DNA from: Hirudo medicinalis
Taxonomy: Eukaryota; Annelida; Clitellata; Hirudinida; Hirudinidae
NCBI GenBank assembly: GCA_011800805.1
Contig: MPNW01000506.1
Coordinates: 61,866-125,865, forward strand
Direction of reading: 5' to 3'
Length of the DNA stretch: 64,000 nt
Shown here: piece after piece, positions 58,615 to 64,000 of the stretch
Numbering within the stretch: position 1 is the first letter of the stretch
Layout of the letters: each line of letters starts with the position of its first letter
Translations under genes and position numbers: made by a program
Notes under the pieces: generated by a model
What the model was told of the DNA's origin: nothing
The model's database searches: none
What the model saw: the letters and a program-made list of their open reading frames with translations, nothing else

Positions 58615-61600
58615 ATGCGTGGTTCTAACTGGTATTTCGTTACTGGGAAATGTGTGCGGTTGACGGATGATTATTTGGTGCAAACCATGAAAAAGTTCGC
58701 CCAAGTGAATGAATCTGCGACGGTTACTTACTTGCAAACTTGTCAAGAGATTGGGTTGTGTTGGACTCAGAAATTGAGAACCAAACTGAACAATCTCTTT
58801 CAAAGACATATAAAGGTAGTTTTATAATGTTTCCTTTAAATTTACAATTTTACTTAGTTGTTTAAGTCCATGATTTCAGCCTGGACTAGTGCGCCAACAA
58901 GTTGAAAATCAACCAAGAGTTTTATGTTCAGATGCTAGCGGCGATAACGTATTATTTTTATGTCCAAAAGGAGAGAAAAAATGGTATTCCAAGTCAGTGA
59001 TTCGTGACGTTTTCATGGAGATTAGCGAGGGCAGTAAGAGGTGCTTGAAGTCATTCCTGGAACGGTGTTGTTTCGAGCTAGGGATACCTGCCACCGTTAA
59101 AAATTGCAGAAAAATTACGCGTGTCCTGATGGTCTGGAAATTAATTTTAAATTAAAATAATGCAGAGTTTGAATTCAATCGTAATAATTTCAGATTTCAT
59201 TCGAAAAGGAAAGCCAAGAGAGTGACTGTCAAGTAAGTCCTTGGAGTTATGGAATTGCGCAACAATTGGAATACTGCTGACTGAGCAATACCGAGTTGAT
59301 GATTAGTTGCAGATGATTTCTGAAGAAATGGACTCCATGTGTCCAGTTAGGGTCGTGTTTTCCGACGATGAAGATAACGGCAAGGGCGGCAGAGTAAGAC
59401 TAAATTCACGAAACTTGTAACTTTTTGGAGCTTATTCCACGGACACCCCTTAGGTTTCAGACTTGAACAACGACGATCCATCAGAAAACCATCAGATAAT
59501 CTCAGGCGGAGGAGAAGGAGATGATGATGATGATAGTTTTAACACAGTATGGAGAATGCGCACGTCTGATAACTTAACCTAATGTAGATTGTGCAATTTA
59601 CGATTTAGGTTTCAGTGGACGATGATGATAACCTGATGGATGACATCTCAGATGGAGAAGGCGATGAAAGCTACAGCACAGTATGGGTAACGCGTTGATT
59701 ACTTCTAAGTTGATGTTTGAGTAAGGCAAGCTTCTCACCAGATGAGCGCAAGAGAGTCACCGAGATCGTCAATTGGGAACGTTTTGGGAATTGGACTACA
59801 GAACTTGTCCACGGTAATAAAATGTGATTTATATAAGAAGTGACGTCATATTAGCGTCGTTTGCTTGCGAAACTGGACTTGCATTGATTGCCAAAATCGA
59901 GAGAAATATGACCAAGACGGTTTACAATTTGATGATGATATTCTTCAGCAAGCGAAACAAGAAAACTCTTCCTTTGAGAACGAAGATGACATTTCTCAAC
60001 AATCTGCGCGTCTTATGGACAACAATCTGCATTTTGCAACCACTAATAATAGCGACGTGAGTGCACTATCTGATACAAGATAGTTATTGTCCATTAACAG
60101 GTAGAATAATGGAAAATTTCAATTTTAGAAGCTGCTCGATAAAATCCAACGCTTTCAGAAGAAAGAACTCAAAACAGATGCCAACGTAAGCCAATTATCG
60201 ATGAATCGTCATCGATATTTATCATCGAATTTATTATATAAATTATCGATCAATAGTCATGAAACATCAAAGTTAATTTTAGGAGGAAATTGACACCACC
60301 AACAAATGGACTGTTCACATTGAAAAAGATCCACCTCCTGTTGAAATTCCCAAAGAGCAGTGGCTCGAAATCCTCAACAGTCAAACGAAGCGATCTCTGA
60401 AAGACCTGAGCTGGACGAACGTCATGGCGTCGATCTTACGGCAGCGCAATCCTTATTGCTGTTTCAGGTTTCGCAGACATAGCGTTATCACTAAAGGATC
60501 GACAAGGAGTAAGATACTCTTTAACACGGAAGGAACGTGTGGCTTTAAAGGTGGTTTGAATATTGCTTCTGTAAAGGGGCGAAATAACGATCAGATTATT
60601 TTCTTACAGGATGCCCGGTGGCATTCCAAGTGAATATAAAAAGTGACAAACCATTTGAGGCCATCATAAACTTCAGTACGGATACTTGTAGACACGCTGA
60701 AGGTGAAGTACGGCGAAGGCCCATCAGAGGCAAACTAAGAAAGATCTATGCCAAGAAGTTGAGGCACATGTCTGCAGCTTCGCTTGCAGCTCTCAAACTG
60801 TCCGAAGTGCCGGAGAACGTAAAAGAATCTGGAAACAGGGATGGCATTCCTTCCACTAAGGTGAGATACTTGTTGCGAAATCTAGGGAAGGTTAATTCGC
60901 AGGACCGCCTATAGAAATTTCGGACCCCTTAACCCAGGGTTTATTTATTTCCCGAAAATTTGATTACCCCCTCCCCCAGTAGCTGGCAGGAACACTTACA
61001 AGCCACCAAGTTATGACCGGGTGGACCCAAAAAAATTGCCGGATCCCTGGGCATTCCCCCTTCCCGCCCTCTCTCGGCAGCCCTGCTAATTTGTAAAAGT
61101 ACCTTTCAGGTGCTAAACCAGATTTCTTCTGAATATAAGAGACATCACGAAGTTCAGCAGGATAGAATACCGGAAACTGTTAAACAATGCGAGAACAAAA
61201 CGGTCAAGGAAAATAAAGTGGGTTGTTGTTTTAAGAAGTCAACTTAAAACTACGTGAACATAATCAGGTATTAAACCAGATTTCCCGTGAACCTAAGCAA
61301 CGTCGAAAAATTGAGCAAGCTGGGATTGTGGTAAAACACTTGAGTGCAGAGAATCAGAAAGCCGGGAAAGAGTTAGAGAACAGATACAAGATTCCAGCCA
61401 CTAAAGTAAGGTGGTTGTTAGCGAACTGTATTGAAAAATAAAACGAAAAGACATACTTCAGGTACCAAATCAGACTTCCAGTGGTTATAAGAAGCATCAA
61501 AGAGCCCAGCAAGGCGAATCGAATTATGTTTTGGCCGAAATACCCGAATCCGGAAACAGATACGGAACTTCAACAACTAAAGTGAGGTGCTTATTTGAAA

Positions 61601-62720
61601 TAAATATTAAAAATTGAATCAAAATATATTACCAGGTACCAAAGCAGAATACTAGTGAATATGTAAAACATCAAGGATTTCAGCAAGACAATATCTTTTA
61701 TGCTTTGGACGAAACATTCGAGTCTGGAAATAAGTATGGAACACAAACAACTACGGTAATAAGCATATTTAAGAAATATATTGAAAAATATGTTATACAA
61801 GTACAAAATATTTTTCAGATGCCAAACCCGATTTCCAGTGGATTTATGAAGCCGCAAGACGAAATTTATTATGTTTTGGCCGAAATACCAGAATCTGGAA
61901 ACACATATGGCACTCAAACGGCTTCAGTAAGAGATTGATTGCTTGAAATATGTTTTGAAAAATAAGTTGATGATATATATCTCTCAGGTAGCAGACCAAA
62001 TTTCAATTGGATATACACAGGGGTCGCAGCAGGACAACACATATTACGTACTGGCCGACATGCTAAAAACTGGGAATATAAACGCGGTTCCGACTACTAA
62101 AGTGAGAACTTTGCAATGCTTGCGATGTCTAAATTGAAGAATCGAAAGCTAAACATTATAAAAATGAAAATATTCCTCAGGGGTTAAACCAGACTTTCTG
62201 TGAATATACGAGTCATCACGGAGTTCAACAAGGAGAAAGCATGGAAGAGCAGGTTTACGCTCAGATATCGAAATGTGTGGCAGAATCTGGAAACACGTAT
62301 GGCATTCCAACGACTAACGTGAGATGCCTGTTTGCGAAATATACTGAAAAATGAAATTAAAACATGTTTCTCAGGTAAAATACAATTAAAATATATTTTC
62401 AGGTGCCTAACCAAATTTCTTCTGTATCGACAAAGCATAGCAGAGCCCAGCGGGACAAGATATATTACGTTTTGGCCGAAATACCACCAGCTGGCAACGA
62501 ATCTGAGGGCTTGACTGGCGTAGAAACTGCTAAAGTGAGATTTTAGTTTTAAGAAATCGATTTTAAATTTTATTCGAAGATTAACACTTTTCAGCTGTTG
62601 GACCAGATTGGTTGTCAGCCTTTGGACGTCCAAGAATTTCAGCAGGGCGAGATTATCGAAGAACGTGTTTTATCATTCAATGAATCATTTATGTTCGACT
62701 ACCAGATTAACAACGATTGA
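58615..62720 (+). CDS. About 20-exon gene of unknown function with nine tandemly duplicated 3' exons
   Basis: Exons (GT-AG, nearly all phase 0): 58615-58815, 58880-59131, 59194-59232, 59313-59393, 59454-59546, 59609-59680, 59742-59813, about 59904-60056, 60129-60185, 60283-60550, 60610-60860, 61110-61217, 61268-61405, 61462-61581, 61636-61755, 61819-61926, 61988-62101, 62181-62318, 62403-62534 and 62595-62720 (TGA); about 880 residues. The first two exons give an unrecognised domain (V-R-L-T-D-D-Y-L; V-L-F-L-C-P-K-G-E-K-K-W-Y). Next come acidic micro-exons (D-G-E-G-D-E-S-Y-S-T). Exons 10-11, joined by a 59-bp intron, give a Cys/His block: Y-C-C-F-R-F-R-R-H, G-T-C-G-F-K-G-C-P-V, C-R-H-A-E-G-E-V-R-R-R-P-I-R-G. 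From memory this resembles a multi-copy invertebrate family with a transposase-type zinc cluster. Exon 8's start is uncertain because the obvious acceptor at 59854 breaks frame; the end of exon 2 is also weak. AATAAA lies at 62968. Confidence 0.65.
60900..61085. mobile_element. hAT-type MITE, 186 bp, in the intron before the exon array
   Basis: The insert is much richer in G+C than its host intron. The ends are CAGGACCGCC (left) and, inverted, CAGGGCTGCC (right), differing at two of ten bases. Flanking 8-mers TTAATTCG (60892-60899) and CTAATTTG (61086-61093) agree at six of eight, as for a decayed 8-bp hAT target duplication. The inner right end matches the fragment at 9053. There is no coding capacity. 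Confidence 0.65.
61110..62720 (+). repeat. Tandem exon array, nine copies of a 36-46 codon exon
   Basis: The nine exons have 36, 46, 40, 40, 36, 38, 46, 44 and 42 codons (the last including the stop). The consensus is V-(L/P)-N-Q-I-S-S-x-Y-x-x-H, then Q-Q-x-x, Y-V-L-A-E-I-P-E-S-G-N, and (T/R)-Y-G-T-x-T-T-K at the donor. All start and end in phase 0. The introns are 50-84 bp and share words such as gtgagatgcttgtttgcgaaatat and tgaaaaat, so whole intron-exon units were duplicated. The preceding exon (60610-60860) already ends in E-S-G-N-R-D-G-I-P-S-T-K, giving the likely source of the repeat's end. Confidence 0.85.
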
Positions 62721-63785
62721 TCACCTTCATTGAAGTTTGGCAATAATTATGACAAAAAAAAACCAGCCAGTTAGTTTGTTGTCCGTTAATTTATTTGAAC
62801 GTGGAAAAATAATTTAGAGGATCACTTAATGTAGCGAGAAATTATGTCGCTGTTGTAAAAAGATCAGTCCGCTCACCTGGCATCTGGAGAGACTATATAG
62901 TTAAGATATTTTTGTATTAGTTATGATTCTACTGGCTTTTCTTGTCATCGTTTAAGTTATGGCTCATAATAAATAGAGAATAATCACTGCGATCTGTTTG
63001 TCTTGGAGCAGCGAGTTATTTATTGGTAATCTGCTCTAAACAGTCGTTTGGGAGACTACTCCGGGAAAAGGTGAGGGTTTTAATTAATTAAGACCTAATT
63101 AATAATTTATAGTTTTAAATTCAAATCAATGTTCATTTTCAGTAAATTAATATGTGGGTTGTGAGTTTTACGGACATTCACTTCATTTTTTGCTGGCAAT
63201 TTAAGCATTCGATGTACTTTTAGACAAAGTGGACTAACTTTGTTTACAAAATTTGCGCTCCTGGCTCGCTGGACGTTTTGTTGTGGAAAGTCGTCCAAGC
63301 TTTCCTCAGCTTATACTAGACCTAGCATTAATTGTTTGATTAAAGATTTTAATTTAAAAAAATTGTGATATTACTCAAGCTCCTGGCGATTGATACATTT
63401 CTTGGAAGTTTGTTTGATCTGCATTAAAAATACTCACATGCACCCACATTTCATCACTAGGCTTTATTTTCAAAAGTTTTTCTTTGATTTAAATTTCATA
63501 ATTTGTTTGATGGATTTTATAGCACGAAATTGTACATGTAGACAATTTAAGACCTATTACTTAGAAAATTTTGCTTAATTGACGATTGTTGATTAATGTA
63601 AAGTAAGGTAATGACCAAAAAAATGTTTGGAACAAAGGAAATTGCTTTTTAGCCAAAAAATTAAATATGTTCATGAAATGATGATAGCTTTTAACTGGCA
63701 AGTATTTACTGGTAGCCACAAATTGATGATGAGATGATAATTGATTGTAATGAGTTTTAATGCTTATTTTTTTTAAGGAGTTCAA
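62721..63785. other. Intergenic; presumed promoter/5' UTR of GTF2H5 copy 2
   Basis: It contains the polyadenylation signal of the upstream gene (62968) and a minus-strand open stretch 63298-63107 with no recognised domain. Directly before copy 2 a T-rich tract ends in AAG (about 63766-63776), a possible acceptor for a 5' UTR intron. Confidence 0.4.
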
Positions 63786-64000
63786 ATGGTTCAAGTGCAG
63801 TTTGGTCTCCTTGTTGAATGTGACTCAACCATCAAAGAACTGATCATCAAGATCGACGAATCAAGGGAGCTCGGGGAAAGTTTCATCATGGCAGACCTCG
63901 ACGAAAACCATCTCTTCATCACCCCCGAGGTGATCCAGGCACTCCAGGACAAACTGGGAGAATTTGCTGACAGTCTCCATTTTGTGGACGACCAGAAGGA
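63786..64000 (+). CDS. GTF2H5: TFIIH subunit GTF2H5/TTDA-like protein, copy 2 (3' end cut by the window)
   Basis: The frame starts at ATG 63786 and stays open for 71 codons plus two bases to the window end, one or two codons short of the expected stop. It has the same family marks as copy 1 (G-L-L-V-E-C-D, L-D-E-N-H-L-F-I, L-Q-D-K-L-G-E). By hand count it differs from copy 1 at about 15 of 215 bases and 9 of 71 residues. It keeps the Asp and Glu at positions where the human protein also has acidic residues, so it is the likelier functional copy. Same strand as copy 1, 7.6 kb downstream, with the tandem-exon gene between them. Confidence 0.85.
   Translation, partial: MVQVQFGLLVECDSTIKELIIKIDESRELGESFIMADLDENHLFITPEVIQALQDKLGEFADSLHFVDDQK

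Noticed and set aside
63107..63298. Minus-strand frame D-D-F-P-Q-Q-N-V-Q-R
   Set aside because: Open but with no recognisable domain, acceptor or partner exon.

Overview
The window is AT-rich, intron-bearing animal DNA. GT-AG introns separate small exons, long stretches are A+T with trinucleotide microsatellites, and mobile-element relics are common. The recognisable genes are metazoan: an F-type (fucolectin/tachylectin-4/pentraxin-type) lectin, a 3CxxC zinc-finger protein of the RTP/ZAR1 type, and two copies of the small TFIIH subunit GTF2H5/TTDA. The phylum cannot be fixed from the sequence. A cnidarian, sponge or other invertebrate would fit; nothing points to bacteria or to a vertebrate.

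Layout. 1-1636 (+) is the 3' half of an F-type lectin gene with a duplicated 20-residue mini-exon. 2132-4739 (-) is a complete four-exon 3CxxC zinc-finger gene, convergent with the lectin, with a tRNA-like SINE in one intron. 6144-6626 (-) holds an unidentified frame broken by one TGA. 9-10.7 kb carries hAT-type remains. 10.7-22 kb is mostly AT-rich non-coding DNA with microsatellites, a possible small gene at 16.9-17.8 kb and a GC-richer island at 20.0-20.8 kb. 22-32.2 kb is a transposon graveyard: a LINE tail, fragments of an unidentified repeated ORF family, a deleted piggyBac-like element and a Ty3/gypsy relic. 32-46 kb is almost gene-free and rich in simple and tandem repeats (an extreme AATTAAT tract, an 11-bp satellite, a GGAT array) plus a second SINE copy. 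46.5-49.2 kb is a 5'-truncated Ty3/gypsy element with a short LTR. 49-55 kb is again non-coding and repetitive.

The last 9 kb is the densest part. GTF2H5 copy 1 (56187-56405) and copy 2 (63786 onward, cut by the window end) flank a roughly 20-exon gene (58615-62720) of unknown function. That gene begins with an unrecognised N-terminal region, continues through acidic micro-exons and a Cys/His-containing block, and ends in nine tandemly duplicated phase-0 exons. This array is the best candidate for something undescribed: every internal copy could be included or skipped without changing frame. A 186-bp hAT-type MITE sits in the intron just before it.

Two single-N gaps (23863, 37429) are flanked by exact direct duplicates of 84 and 127 bp and are almost certainly assembly artefacts. 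All exon models were built by eye from reading frames and splice consensus, with no transcript or database support.
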